A DNA stretch of 64,000 bases. Source: Fennellomyces sp. T-0311 (taxonomy: Eukaryota; Mucoromycota; Mucoromycetes; Mucorales; Lichtheimiaceae). Within the stretch, counting starts at the first letter, position 1; each line of letters starts with the position of its first letter. The translations under genes were made by a program, and so were the position numbers. Location: contig JALLLT010000007.1 in the NCBI GenBank assembly GCA_025266875.1, positions 1,240,001 to 1,304,000 on the forward strand, given 5' to 3'. This document shows, one piece after another, positions 22,394 through 36,284 of the stretch. Under the pieces are notes generated by a model that did not search any database, was not told the origin of the DNA, and saw nothing but the letters and a program-made list of their open reading frames with translations.

Positions 22394-25300
22394 TTATCGG
22401 CTTCTTTGGAAATAATCCTCCTTGTCGATAACATAAAAGAGTTTATATGTGTTTTGGCAGATCTTATACTCGTGTCCAGAGTAGAGCACTTGGTCGGTGT
22501 TCCGATGTGCTGCCCGCACTTTCCGTACGTTACGCTGTAAGAATCGTGAGGTCATGTTTGACGTATCAACGCTCGGATTCATTGTCTCCCAGTCCGTAAA
22601 TGCCTCTACATAGCCCATGTAATCTTTGAAGTCCTCATCGTCGTCGTCGTTTCCAAGCATAGATATGGAGAGGGTAGTGCCGCCAGCAGCACCAAGCTAG
22701 AGATAAATTTGTTAGCACTCTTGGCAACAAAAGTAGCAAGCCAACCTACAGTGGACAGAATCATGTACAGGTGCTCGTTCCCTTTTCGTATGGACTCAGC
22801 TTTGACTTTGTATAGCTGCAGCGATGATAAATTTTCCTCCGGAACCCGGGTGTCTTCTTGAATGTATAAATCAACAAGGCTGCGACAGTTGGGCTCAGTG
22901 ACACCCTGGTATACTTGATTGGATAAAGCGTCCAACACTTTGTCGAATGTAAACAAAACGTAGGCTTTGAGACCAAACATATATCGGGTGCACGCTTCAT
23001 AAGTGCCTTGGTCGATATCTCCTTTCAGTAGCCGTTCGATGAGATCCAGCATTATTGGGTAGCAGCCATTTCTAAAGTCCAGGTCAATTCCTATGCGCTC
23101 AAAGTTAGTAACAGTTAAACGAATTCCGTCGGTTGATCGTACCGTGGTGCTTCACTCTATTCGTCGTTATATCCATCTGCGCCGAAATGGCTTGCTTGGT
23201 CTTTTTTGGATTGATGCAGTACTGCTGTGAAATAGTCTTGGCTATTTCAAGGCGCTCATACGCAATCTGGCAGTGATAATACATCAGCTTCCACTATATC
23301 AGTAGTTGTGCAAAGTGCAGCATACCTGGAATATTCTAAAGAAGCAGTATAATCCGTCATTCACGAAAACACCGTCTGCTGTACATGGCAGTGTATCAGG
23401 ATCTGCGTTTTTTTTTTTTGAGAACAAGTTTGTCAGTGAACGAGATCCAATAAAGCCAATGCTTGCTTTTACCATCGGTGAGTATCGGCTCAAACCCTTC
23501 GACCTTCAGTAGCGGAAGGACAAAGGATGAAAAGAATTGCTCCATCGTATCCTTCACTGTCTGGCTGTATATGATATGGTGCTTGTTGAAGACTCCCAGC
23601 ACCCGTATGACGTCGGTGATAATGTCGAGATCCTTAAAGTCGAAACTTATTTGCGGGCCCGTGTTTCTGCGAGCCTTGTTGCTGCCAGTGTCCTGTTGTT
23701 CGTAGCTGATTGCTTCAATCTCGGATATCAGCGACTTGGGTAACAGGGTCTTTTTGTCGATCTGTTTGAATGTGTTCGATCGACTATCAAGTGCTTTGTA
23801 AAAGTTCTCAGTCTCAGTCATCTTTCGACTTTTGTCAGCCTGGATCTGTAACGGCAAAGTGAGTGGCCACTGGTTCACTATCTTGATGATACAGTACATA
23901 CTTTCTTTTGCTTCCACTCTTCCACTTTTGTGGTCAGCTTTTTCAAAACGTTGGGAACGCTTTGTACGGGATTGTTGTGCAGCTGATAGATGGTTTCGCC
24001 TACTAGCTTCTTGTCATATATCTTGGTAAGAGCAGGTTTGTAGACCATTTCTGTTCCTCCGCCCAGGTGCTTTTGTGGGCGATAGCTGGAAAGCTGGGAC
24101 GCGGAGAGTGTGTCCATGTAGTCCTGTATCTGCTGGAGCAAGCCGATAGTATTCACTCCGGAATCGATGCACCGATCCTCATAGTAACGCTCATCTTCAA
24201 ATCGATGCAAAGCTTCTTCGTACTGGTTCTTTTTGGAAGCGACAAACCCGCCGTCTTCACTTGCCCAGATAGGATGTGATGCGTATTCGTCGTTCAATGC
24301 CTCGTTGCACAGAATATCCCTTCCGGAACATTTTGACTTTGCCTTTTCGTTATTAAGGAAAAAAAAGGTTACCATCTGTCGTCAAAGAAGAGAGCGTTTT
24401 GCTGCTTACGGATTTGGGAATTCGTCGATAACTTGGACCTGGTCCGAATTCAGATGCAGTATGGCTTCCGCTGAGACTGCTTGCACACTGAGTGTCGTCA
24501 TCGAACGGGCCAGTTGCTGTTGCGGATTGTATAGAGCTACGGCGTGTTGCCAGTTCGTAAAGTGTAATTTTGCGTGTAGACGACGTATGTGCTGACTTTG
24601 AGCCAAAGCTTCTTTGAGTGCTCGCGCTGGTTTGTCGAACATGCGAGTTCTATACACGGTTTAGAAATTTTACTATGTTTGGAAAAGAGATTCTGAAAAC
24701 CCACTGTAGGCTGGAGAACATCAGGTGCACTGGTAGTGCCTCGTACAGAGCTGACAGGGCTTTGGTCTCGCGTTTCAGATTTCTCACGATGGCCAGTTAT
24801 GACTGTTTCAGTTCCATTCATTGATCTCGTTTCCTGGAGATACAACAAGTTTAGTTTCTTGGCACTACGTTTGGTGTGAGAAGTGGATGACATACCGAGA
24901 CTTCGCGAAGTTCGACGTAACCCACAAACGTCTTGAATTCTTTAAGCAATGGCCCATCGCTTTTAAGATATTCCGAAGCCATGCGTACTGTGGTGCCGAT
25001 GTCCAAGACACCTTGGTTGAACAAGCCGATAAGCTTCAAAAAGTCATTGTAAGTTATTTCGTTGCCAAGCAACTTCCTTATGCGCGTGAATAAAATGGTG
25101 GTTTCCCAGCCAACAGGCAGCTTGGGCTGACCAAAATAAGTCTTGTGCTTTTTGGATTGCTGCGCAGCCTCACTGTTAATTGACTATTAATCTAAAGGTA
25201 TTTCTGATAAATGTACCTGATTAACGAGGTCTCTGTCGTTAGAATGTCTCCGGCCTGCAGTAAAGTTATCGTAAATCAAGCTGTACGGGAAGATAGTAGA

Positions 25301-26569
25301 TTGCACGTACCCAAAACCATCGGCTGATCCGGCAGTGGCATAAAGTGGTTGAACTCTCCCAGAAGATACAAGTCCCCGGCCAAAAGGTTACGCACTTCGC
25401 TGTGAATCTAAACCATCAGAAAACGATAAATGATTCGCTAACTTGGAAATCGGTTTGCTAAGTAAAAATAGCTCACCGTTACAAGGTTAATCTTTTTGCA
25501 GCTGTAGGACTCCAGCAGCTGCGTGAACTTGTTGTATATCTCGGGCTGATCAGCAAAGCGGCTCTGAATAGGATCGCGTAAATAGAATGTTCTGGATGGA
25601 TGGCCACAATGATACTTTACTTTGAGAAGATTTATGAAGTGAAATGCCGAGGTCAGAGGAGCAGGCCCAGGCGTACCAATCGGACTTGATGACTGAAATT
25701 CCATGTTAGGCTGGACAACCATACCACAAGACGCACATACTTGCTCCATGTTCTCGTCGTCATCAGGGAGATCTGCAATACGATAATCCGCAGGCAGAAG
25801 CGAGTTGAAAGCCGCTATTAGGTCCTGCTTTCCGTGCAATATCTTCTGGACGCGACCGACAGCTTCTGAAAAGGGCATACTAACCGATGTTGCATTTGAA
25901 TATACGTTTCGCCGCACTGGTTACTAATAATTTCGCTTACTTTTGGGTGCGTGTCAGGCGCATGATATCGACAAATGAGCTATAGACGTCAGGATGGTGG
26001 CGAAATTCTTTTCTAATCGAGGCAAGGAACATGGCGGTGTCATCAACTGGACTGTTCTCCTTGTCGATGCTGTTACTATCGTCTTCTTCTGTCGTCACAG
26101 GAACAAGATCGACTTCCTCCTGTACTTCCTCTTCTTCCTCTACTTCTTCAAGGACAGCAGTTTCGTCTGACACGCTGTTGGCTTCAGGCACTTCCATCAG
26201 GTCTGGCTTGGGATCATTGAGCAACATGGACAGATCCGGTCGCATCGATGGACTCATTTCTTCCGTTTGCTTCGTAAGAGGCGGCGTAGGTGTGGGTGTG
26301 GGTGTAGGCGATTCTGTCATGGCATACTCCTTTGACCACCTTCTTCCTGGTGGATCATGTCGGGTGAAATTTACTGAACTGTTGACATCCGGCGCTCGTC
26401 CAGAGACGCGCTCGACACTATTGTTGGTTGTCAATGGAGTTGCTGGGGCCGGCCGTGGAGGTGCAATGATGCTGGGCGTGTAATTTTGATACATTATATC
26501 AAAAGGGTGGCGCTGCTGTGGTGGTTGCGATGGCACTTGCTGCTGCTGCTGCTCCCGTTGAGAGGACAT
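22394..26569 (-). CDS. SIN3: SIN3 transcriptional corepressor scaffold
   Basis: Scaffold of the Rpd3/HDAC histone deacetylase complex in the nucleus. Many exons. The N-terminus is Gln/Pro-rich with TPTPTPTP (near 26285-26310) and a Glu-rich stretch. PAH1 spans two exons: FLASIRKEFRHHPDVYSSFVDIM, then AVGRVQKILHGKQDLIAAFNSLLP. PAH2 follows with SRFADQPEIYNKFTQLLESY and VRNLLAGDLYLLGEFNHFMP. A PAH3-like segment has EITYNDFLKLIGLFNQG. The histone-deacetylase-interaction region shows CSGRDILCNEALNDEY, HPIWASEDGGFVASKKNQYEEALHR, which is diagnostic of Sin3. The C-terminal Sin3_C region ends at 22394. The start at 26569 is the ATG before SSQREQQ, the first in-frame start with composition like the domain; an upstream ATG at 26653 would add 28 residues. 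Confidence 0.92.
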
Positions 26570-26801
26570 TGCGGGTAATTTAGCACTACGGCTATTTAGA
26601 GAAGGCAATGGTAAAGGGCGCAAGTGACGTGAAAAGCAGGTTAGGTCGCACACGCACTTCTTTGCTCAGGAGGTTTGAATGCAAGACAAAAGGGAAATGT
26701 GACAGTGAAGAACGAATTTAAAAGCGGAATCTGCATATGAAGGCGTTATCAGTAAACGCATCTATTTGGAAACAATATGTGTTATGCTGTAAAAATGACC
26801 A

Positions 26802-28187
26802 CTATAGCTCTTCCACTAACTCCTCATCCTCGTCGTATTCATCGTACTCGTAGCCGTCATCGTACTCCTCATCATCGTCTCCGAATTCCACGCTGACGAT
26901 GCCGTTGTATATCACATACGCCAGGAGGAATGTCACGCCGCCGGCTATAGACCATATCCTCTTGCGCTCAAAATCTACTTGTGCATCAGATCTTTCCTTC
27001 TTGTCTTCCTCGTCGTTGCCCATGTATGCCATCACATCGTCCTTGATGTTGCTCACAAACGCGCGCGGGTTGTTCCACAGCGTCCGCCACATTGATGGAA
27101 TATCTTCGGATACTTCTGATTCCTGTTGTTCTGATGAAAAGTACAAGTCTTTGATACGGTCGCAGAAGCGTGCTAGTCGCGGATATTCGTTGGTGAGGAT
27201 GTGCTGTAGTCGTCGATGTGCCAGGTTAGGATATAGATGGAGTGCGAGTTGGCCGAATACCACGCAGTCCAAAGTCGTCGGGCTATAGACATGTCAGCAA
27301 ACGGCCTGCATAGATGGAGCCGCTTAGCCATACCTCTCCCCGAACATGAAATCCTTGTCACCCAGCAGTGTATCCAGCACACCATAGGTTTCACGCACCA
27401 ACCTGTACATCTATTTTGCAGTCTGAGCATATTGCCACCCACGCTCCATGCGCCAACTCACATAGTGCCATCCTGATTGCTGCAATTCCTTCATTTCCTC
27501 CACTTCGTTTTGTGGCAAACCCTTATCATCATCCTTGATTTCCACGTTGTATTTCGACAAACGGGCTTTGGCATTCTTTTTCAGTTGAATCGGGACGAGA
27601 TAGCGTGATGGAAATGACAGGATTTTGGCATAGGTAGGGCGAATATTCTTGATAAAGTTGGTCATGTCGGCGTACCACGTAAAGAGCTTCAAAACGCCAA
27701 ACATGAGTGTAAGCATGAATTGCATAAATTACGTAACATTATTGTCCATACCAGACAATCATAGAGCTTCTCTTGCGCCAGGGCAGTGTATCTGTCATGT
27801 TGCATTCAGTTCTCTCACTTTACGAAGTTTCTCTCTGCGTATACACATACGCCAAGTACTCTGCTCGTTGTTCTTGTGACAAATCGTGATTACCATCGAA
27901 ACCACGCCTGGCCAAGTGCGAGATAATTCTGTCCACGCCGGCAATCCAAGTCGATCCGTCCTTCAAAAGAGGAAGCTCGCCTTTGAAAATAAATTGAGTT
28001 TTGTCAATCGAAAGGCGCGTTATGCAGTGTATATCTTCATACCTGTTGGGCTGTATTGTGGATCGTTGGCATTCACAACGGTGTACTCGACTTGAACAAG
28101 GCGAAGGTATGCTTCGACTATAATGCATTTCGGATCGATTGAAGGCGCATTGAGTGCCGGGCTCCATACATAAAGTTGCATTGGCAT
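26802..28187 (-). CDS. SAM37: SAM37/metaxin-like mitochondrial outer-membrane import protein
   Basis: Subunit of the sorting and assembly machinery that inserts beta-barrel proteins in the mitochondrial outer membrane. At least five exons. The N-terminal thioredoxin-like part starts MPMQLYVWSPALN and continues after an intron as ELPLLKDGSTWIAG. A GST-C-like part contains FKYT-type sequence YTALAQEKLYDCLV, LMFGVLKLFTWYADM, and TLDCVVFGQLALHLYP, the strongest metaxin signature. A single hydrophobic segment near the C-terminus (IAGGVTFLLAYVIYNGIV) fits tail anchoring. The last 25 residues are Asp/Glu/Tyr-rich. Family membership is well supported; the choice of SAM37 over SAM35 rests on the C-terminal membrane anchor and is less sure. 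Confidence 0.85.
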
Positions 28188-28994
28188 GACGTTTTTTTTT
28201 TTTTGCAAACAAAGACCCTTTGATCAAACTGGCTTTAAAAATGGTATCAAGACGCTATTTTCAACACAGCAGGTTCAGCTTGACTTGTCTCAAGGTGTGC
28301 CACGTCGCTTTATATATCTGATGTTCCGTTGACCACATTAGCAAAAGTGATCGTAGTTTTGCGCCAGATAATGCTCGGGTAGATTATCAGCTGCTGCTTT
28401 TGAACACACAGGAATAAAGCGAACTTGTCCTACACAGAAAGTTATAATTTAATGATAATTATGCCAAGAACAAGTATGCATCGTGATCGGAAAAAACATA
28501 AAGTACGTACGATATTACGCGTGTTGTCAGGTACTACGTAAATAAATGGTCCGTTTCTATAGTGACATGTGCTGGCGCGTAACAACAAGGAAATGCCCGA
28601 CATATGTGATGGAGACGACTGATCAACATTAAATTGGAAGTTATGTCGATCGACATATCCGTGATGCTACGATATACAACCCTGATTGTGGGCGGTGAAT
28701 CACCTTTGGCCAAAGCCAATGAACTCTGACATTAAGATGATTTGTTAGTGCGACGGTGTCTTGTTGCACAGGTAACAAAAGCATAATTTAGAAAAAAAAA
28801 GTTGAAAGATCAGTCGATGCGGATGTGTTTCATTGCAGTTTATCCTGTGCCCTAGAATGACCTATCTAAAAGAGAAACCCCCCGACAATGAAAGGCGAAA
28901 TGTATATATGAATGCAGAAGAAGAAAAAGTAGCGCGAAACGAGGAGAGATAGACAACGCGAGAAGGAAGGGGGTGATGTTGGGTCAGGTGGGAT
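28188..28994. other. Intergenic between SAM37 and PITP
   Basis: Upstream region of the SAM37-like gene and 3' flank of the PITP gene (a purine-rich patch at 28860-28980). A poly-T run lies at about 28191-28203, just before the SAM37 ATG. No gene is supported. Confidence 0.5.
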
Positions 28995-30189
28995 TTATTT
29001 TGCACCGTTTGTTGCGATGCTGCTCGCGGCAATGCTGGCCGATTCCGAAGGTGATGGGACAGAGATGGCGGGACCTTCGTTTCTCCTTACATCCAAGTCC
29101 TTCTTGATCTGCTCTTCCAGCTCTCGGATGTCCTGAATCGACATGCCGTACCATTGATCCATCCAGCAAAACAGTTGTCTACATGTGACGGTTAACATAT
29201 ATGGACAATGGCCATTGTGTCCGCCGCCTTACCTATGGAATTTGATAAATAGATTGTGAATGGTCTTGGCAAGGAAAGATTCCACCTTGCCTTGGATGCC
29301 GAACCACTTAAACTCAATATATACCAGCTTATAGCAGGTCATCACTGGCTCGCAGGTCTGGGTCCAGTTTGGATCGGTCAGCGGACCACGACCGGTCTTA
29401 ATCGAATGCACAAGCTTCGGATCTTCATGGGGCTTATACTCCTTGGGGTCGATCTTGTCGTTTGCGACATCGATCATGACAACTTCGCGCTTCTTGAGAT
29501 CGCCATTGGAAATTTTCAGAGCGTTCTCAAGCTCACCGCGCGAGCCGTCGACGTGCAGGGTTTCGTAGACAATCGAAAAGTTATCCTTCATATAGCCATT
29601 CTAAGGAGCCATCGGTTAGCGCCGTGTCCCAAGGTCAGTGGGCGTGTTTTGTTTACCTTCAGCACTAAACAGTTTCCGGTTGAATGGGTTTTTTTGCTAA
29701 TCGTTAGAGATTTGTCCTCCGAAAAAGCTCCTCAAGCTGGTGTTCCCCTAATCATTACCTGTTTTGCAGTACGGATAAGCGTTCCAAGCCTATGACAACA
29801 AACAGTAAGCAAACGGGCTCAACCACTCCCCAAAGCCGATATGAACCTCTTCGTAAAGATCGAGAGCGCCGGCGGGGGCAAGCGCGCGTACGAAGCCAGG
29901 CACACGCGATGCCAAACGGAAGATCTTGTATGTGTACTGCCCCTTTTCGCCATTCTCCTTTTCATACGGCTCGTTCTTCAGAACTTCTACGCCCTCACCA
30001 CCACCGGTCTGTTCCTTGGATGCCATGGCTGTGGCATACAGCTGACCTGCATTGCGAATCAACCCACAGGTGTTTTCCCAGATTAACCATCTGACAGTTC
30101 ATCGGATGACCCGATTACGCTCATCACTTACCGACTTGGTATTCGGATTCTGTGCAGTTATTGATGACTCGGAATTCCTTGATGAGCAT
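28995..30189 (-). CDS. Class I phosphatidylinositol transfer protein (START-like PITP)
   Basis: Moves phosphatidylinositol and phosphatidylcholine between membranes and supplies PI to kinases. Several exons; the first is [14 protein letters not shown] ending at a GTAAGT donor. The next carries [21 protein letters not shown] and [17 protein letters not shown], the PITP N-terminal signature, retaining the Thr and Lys that contact the inositol head group in PITP-alpha. A short exon encodes [10 protein letters not shown]. Later exons contain [11 protein letters not shown] and [18 protein letters not shown], then [23 protein letters not shown]. The tail is Ser/Ala-rich. Length and order match animal PITP-alpha/beta. 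It is unrelated in sequence to yeast Sec14. The start at 30189 places the START-like fold at the N-terminus as expected. Confidence 0.92.
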
Positions 30190-31924
30190 GAGTAAAAAGG
30201 TGTCGAAATGAAATGCGACGTGAAAAGATGGGAAAAGGGCGAGGCTACCAAAAGTTACTTGCAGCCAAAGACTTATCGGCTCCGTCGTCCGACATCCCCC
30301 AGGTTCAAACAGCGCCGGAGCGAGAGAGTTGCTCTTCCAAATGCGGTGGTGACGTGGCGGTCAGTCGACCATCTTCGCGTATACCATTCATCCATGGGGC
30401 GGATCACATTGGTCTCCAAGGAGAGGGAGAAGGGCTGCTAGCTTTTCCGTATAATAATCAAAGCCCACCTTTTGACATGCTTACTCCGTGCCTTTTCTAT
30501 GGATTTCGGAGAATTCTGCTGTCGCCTGGCAGTTTTACTGCATGCATACCGACTTTCTTAAAAAGGATGCCTATCCGTAGCCTCATCAGTTATGCTTGGC
30601 CGTCCTTTCTTGCGACTGATATCCAATTGTACATTCGTGAAACGTCCCATTAATTACCTACTGATGAGCAATTACTACCTGGTAAGCATCCGCATTGGCC
30701 AGATCGAAACTCGCAGAAATACAGGAGAGCTTCTTTCCTGGGCGGCATTGTGCGCACCACTTAATCTTGCAACCGCATTATGTAAGTCTCCCCCCTTCGT
30801 AATTTTGACATAACGGCACCAACAATCACCAAGTCGGTCTTAGTGTTACCTTGTGGAACCTTGGTGGAACAGGCATTGTGATCTTCAACAAAGCATAAAA
30901 TTCTTGACAGGCTGCTGTTGAGTAACTTTGCAGCAACCGGCTTATACCGGATATACAGACCGTTGTACTACGCGATGCAACCGTGGCACGCGCCGATCCC
31001 GTTTATTAGATCGCTTGTATGCATTTTAAAATCTTTGCGAGAAATCGGGACTAATTTTCCACACTGACATGCATCCATTAAATTCAGCAATAGGACTACA
31101 TATATTTGCTATCACTTTGGGTGCATGATTTCGGTATGTACTGCCAAAGTTACGGATAGAGCAACGAAATCTATTGTTTGCAACATAATGCGGCCTTGTC
31201 ATTCTGTGCAAATGCACGATTATTTATGCAGCGGCCTATAGTATTCACCCGATACTTACACGCTGATCAGATGCGCGATCTTACTGACATAGCTGCTACT
31301 GTAGGCACACGCTAAGGGTTGCAGTTTAAGGGCAGTAATTAATTTTACTGATAGACAAGAAAAAATGAAGAGCGCCTTAGAGATTATGTAGCTAATGCTC
31401 ATGGCCATGCTGATCAAAGGGCATTTGCACGATACCCTTACTTTCTTTAGACTATTTGCTTCTTTTTATTTATTTTTTTTTGCAGAAGTATATCAGGATG
31501 GACAGCACTTGCTTATGTCATGTTTAAAAAGAAAGGTGCCCAAACATATGGCTGCTGCGGCAATCTAACGAGGAACTGGCAGTTCATAATACGTGTATAG
31601 AACAACCTTGTGCCCGATACTCCAGCATATTCTCTCTTACCAAGAATTGAGTGCCGCGAAAGGCTTGGAAAATATGTTTAATTAATGCCCTCTAAATCTT
31701 GTGCGTAAACTAGGATTAGCCTACTACACCATATTTATATTTCTAAACGAGCAGACAAATAAATGAAGGGTATAGTCCACGTAGACAAATTCGATCCAGT
31801 AGGTATAGGAGCTTGCAAGAATACTAACCAGTTTAGGTACAATACATTGACAATACGCTGATTCTCACAAATAGCTGACCAGCAGTAAACATTTTAATAA
31901 GTCAATGAGCATCAATACACAATT
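30190..31924. other. Intergenic: PITP promoter and gene-free DNA
   Basis: A plus-strand open frame at 30213-30653 begins 24 bp from the divergent PITP start. It has no domain, no coding-like composition and overlaps the PITP promoter, so I do not call it. The rest is AT-rich without recognisable features. Confidence 0.45.
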
Positions 31925-32096
31925 CACTGCAAAAAATTTTTGGGTGAATTTTGGGTGAATGAGTTTTTGAGGTGATTAAACATAAGCTTTTTAACCATTT
32001 GTACTACCATTTTTAGTAACTCAAGTGGTTAAAAAGCTATGTTTAACCACTTCGAAAAATTATTCACCAAAATTCACCCAAAAATTTTTTGCAGTG
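31925..32096. mobile_element. MITE family A, second complete copy (172 bp)
   Basis: Ends are CACTGCAAAAAATTTTT and AAAAATTTTTTGCAGTG. The interior shares ACATAAGCTTTTTAACCA and GTTTAACCACTTCG with the copy at 4105-4265. The flanks (ATT and GCA) show no clear target duplication, so the insertion is older or one flank has changed. Confidence 0.8.
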
Positions 32097-32364
32097 GCAA
32101 GTAACTAGTGTACTTCATCGTACTGCTTGTCTAACCTATATTATGCCATATCTACGATCGTCCATGGCTCATTACTGTCTCGAACATAGGTAAGTCTGGC
32201 CTTGGTATCACCAGAAAGTTACACGTGCACATCCAAAACCCACCTTTATCCACGGTATTCATTGACATAGCCAATATGTGAAAGATCTCAAAATACAAAT
32301 TTAACACGGGTGTCACTTACTGAAAGGTTTACTTTTTTATTATAAAAGGGAAGGAACCAAATTT

Positions 32365-33462
<1,098 letters not shown>

Positions 33463-33927
33463 ATTAGTTATTGTATTAAAATACTTCTATTTTTGCTGTT
33501 ATCAATATAATAAACGACCTTTAGTTAAAAATCATATGATGATTAGAAATTCAATTTTAACTTTGGTTTGTGTGAATTTATGTACACAATATAAGCTATT
33601 AAGCACGAGATATTTGAAGATACATGAACCAGGATGTTCAAGCACGAACTATTGAGACAACGTTTTCATCAGGACTTTGTTATTGCTGTAGATTGTTGAA
33701 ATGCCGAATTTTTATGTTTATAGATATTTCGACGATATAAAAGTCTTCATCATCCGTTGTGGATCTCTCAATAGGGTTACTTAAAAATACAAATCTTCCA
33801 ACTGGGATACCGAGCAGCGCTGATGCAGTACCTGGCAAGATAGAGTGCTGACGACGATATCCCAAAATTATAATACAGTATCAACGATGTTTGAGGTAAG
33901 TAAAAATAGAAATCTAAACACCCATTA

Positions 33928-34300
33928 GAGAATTTCAGATCGCGTGGAAATTTTCATTTTGCACTTTGAATGAATCCAGTTTTGGCAATAGGGGTAGATG
34001 CAAATGAAAAATGCATTAATAAATTTCACTTAAATCAGGAAAGTAAGTGAAAACTTTTTCATTTTCACTTTCCATAGTATGCAACATCGTAGCTTCATCT
34101 GAAGCGCTGTATAACTTACAAAATATGATTCACAGCGCATATAAGCAAATCCTGTTCTTTACTTTACTGTACCTTGTAAACCTTTTGAGAACAGGCACTA
34201 TATAAAAACGTGTCTAATGCTCAAGAATGAAATTTTCACTTTATGGGGTACCCTCAAGATGAAAATGCAAAATGATTTTTCCACGCGATCTGAAATTCTC
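33928..34300. mobile_element. MITE family C (373 bp)
   Basis: Inverted termini of about 35 bp: GAGAATTTCAGATCGCGTGG at the left and its complement CCACGCGATCTGAAATTCTC at the right. A TA lies on each side (33926-33927 and 34301-34302), or alternatively an ATT duplication if one more base is placed outside. The interior is AT-rich with repeated AAAATTTTCAT-type motifs and no ORF. It lies about 460 bp upstream of the TFIIB/BRF-like gene. Confidence 0.75.
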
Positions 34301-34760
34301 TATTATCAAACAAAAAAGCGCAGGTAAAATTGCTTTTCATAGCAACCCAAAACACGATAGAGATGGGGCCTAGCATCTTTGGTATACCTACCAATTGTTT
34401 ATTAATTGCTGCTTTAGTTTGCGAGCTGAAACCGTTTTCAATTGGCTGTAAGGTGTTGCATTAGAGTTTACTGTTTCGCTCAGGATGAAGCTGTGAATAG
34501 TTCTCGTCTTCGTGGTGGCGTGCAAGTTCCGTGTAACTATTGTGATGCCGCCTCTTGCATATATCTTCGCATTATAATCATATTGTGCACCAGAACAGTT
34601 AAAAGAACGAGGAAGAGGAATCTTGGCAAATATGACCGGCAGATGATGAACTAGTATCCAATAATAAGCAGATTAAGATTACCAAAAAGTCAGTGAGACC
34701 AAAGGTCGCTTAAATTATAGCCCGGTCACTGCATTACACCTCTTGCCTTTTCACTCGTTC

Positions 34761-36058
34761 ATGATCTGCAACTATTGCCATCGCGATCAGAGCATCAGAA
34801 TCGATCACGAGGCCATTTGCACCAACTGTGGCACTGTGTTAAGCGATGACATTGATCCGCCTGATCTTGATGCCACTCCTTCTGATCGAGAGGATCGACA
34901 AACCCCTTTTAAACGAAAACACACTCGGAAGGTTTGCAGATGTTTAAAGGCTCTACACCAATTTACTTAAAACTTTATGTAATCTAGGAGCGATACTTTC
35001 TCGATTCCCTCATCGGCTACGCGAGCGCTCTCGGGCTTTCGGCATCAATCCATGAAATTCGCTCATTGTACTATACTCATCGCGAAGGCCTTTCAAAGTA
35101 TCAGCATCGCTACTCTGTGGAAGCAGCCTTGAGCCTGATATACATTGCGACACGGTCACAACGTGGAGGACAAACACTTGCGGACTATGCTGGAAGACTA
35201 GGACTGAGGGACGTTAAGAAGCTGAACAACGCATTCAAGCGAGTCAGCGCCATAGTCAATGTGTCTCCAGGCCAGCCTGCACCAATAACGCGGATCTCAG
35301 CCATGGTCGGGAGACTATACGAGCCGTTGAAGATAATGATAAATTTCGATGCGGACGCTGTAAAGCTAGCGCGCCAAGCACGCCGTGTTTACCATTTTGC
35401 TGAGCAAGCAAAGCTCGAAACTGGTCGCCACGCATACCCGTTGAACGCGGCATGTATCGCCGTCGCTGCGTGCTCCTTTACTACAAACGATCAGGCATTC
35501 AGCCTTATCGACTGGAGTATGCTTGCCCAGCACATATCGTACTCTTCAAGAACCGTTCTAGCGCGATATCAAGAGTTGATGAAGATTCTGTTTTATCACG
35601 CCAAAACCCTGCCATGGCTTGCTGGTGCCAAGGTAAACAAGGCTGCTGTACAGAAACATTTGAATGATATCATACAACTTTTCGGCACGGCATCAGATCC
35701 AGATATCGAAGGACCATCAATTAGTCGCCACCCACCGGCATACATGCAGAACGTACAGCGGCTCACACGGCGCTCGGAACAAGTCTCGCGTGCTTCCGAA
35801 TATCTAGAATCTGACGATGCTCCGGATCTGTTGCTACTGGATGTAGAGACTCGAATGATATACTTTCTATTAGCAAAGCAAGTTCCCGAGTCCGAGATCC
35901 AAGAAATGAGCTCCCATCATATTTACGAACGCGTACATAAACTTTACAGACAAGAAGAGCATTCTTTGTCGCCAGAAGAGATGAATGACCCAGAACTCAC
36001 CGAAAGAGATATGGACGATAGGGAGCTTGCACAATACTTAAAACCCAATGTACATTAG
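34761..36058 (+). CDS. Divergent TFIIB/BRF-family transcription factor
   Basis: General transcription factor of the TFIIB superfamily, nuclear. Two exons, 34761-34931 and 34988-36058, join in phase (413 residues). An N-terminal zinc ribbon is visible: C3, C6, C20 and C23 in ICNYC and CTNCGTVLSDD. The first cyclin fold follows (ERYFLDSLIGYASALGL, VEAALSLIYIATRSQRGG, TLADYAGRLGLRDVKKLNNAFKR). The second is more divergent (AFSLIDWSMLAQHISYSSRTVLARYQELMKIL). The acidic C-terminus with MDDRELAQYLKP resembles the Asp/Glu-Leu-x-x-Tyr/Ile motif of Brf1 C-termini, so Pol III use is possible; BRF2-like or an extra TFIIB are alternatives. The ATG at 34761 is the first start and places the zinc ribbon at residue 3, as in the family. 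Confidence 0.8.
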
Positions 36059-36284
36059 CCTTCATATATACCCTTGGCGTCACCGCTTGTAAATAGTCTA
36101 ATCTCTACAGTACCTATGTTTGAACTACTCAGATTTGGAAAATGTTTTCCCCAATCATTAACGTAAGGACCCATTCACAAAATTAAAGAAGGAACTGGGA
36201 TACGTAAAATATATTGCAGGTAGATACGTATGCATGAATCCCTAGTTCGTCTGTAAAACTATGTAGCATCTTGCTACTATTGAA

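Noticed and set aside
26031..26483. 150-codon plus-strand Ser/Gly-rich open frame
   Set aside because: Antisense to the low-complexity SIN3 N-terminus.
30213..30653. 146-codon plus-strand open frame beginning 24 bp from the PITP start
   Set aside because: No domain, no coding-like codon pattern, no spliced partner; occupies the PITP promoter.
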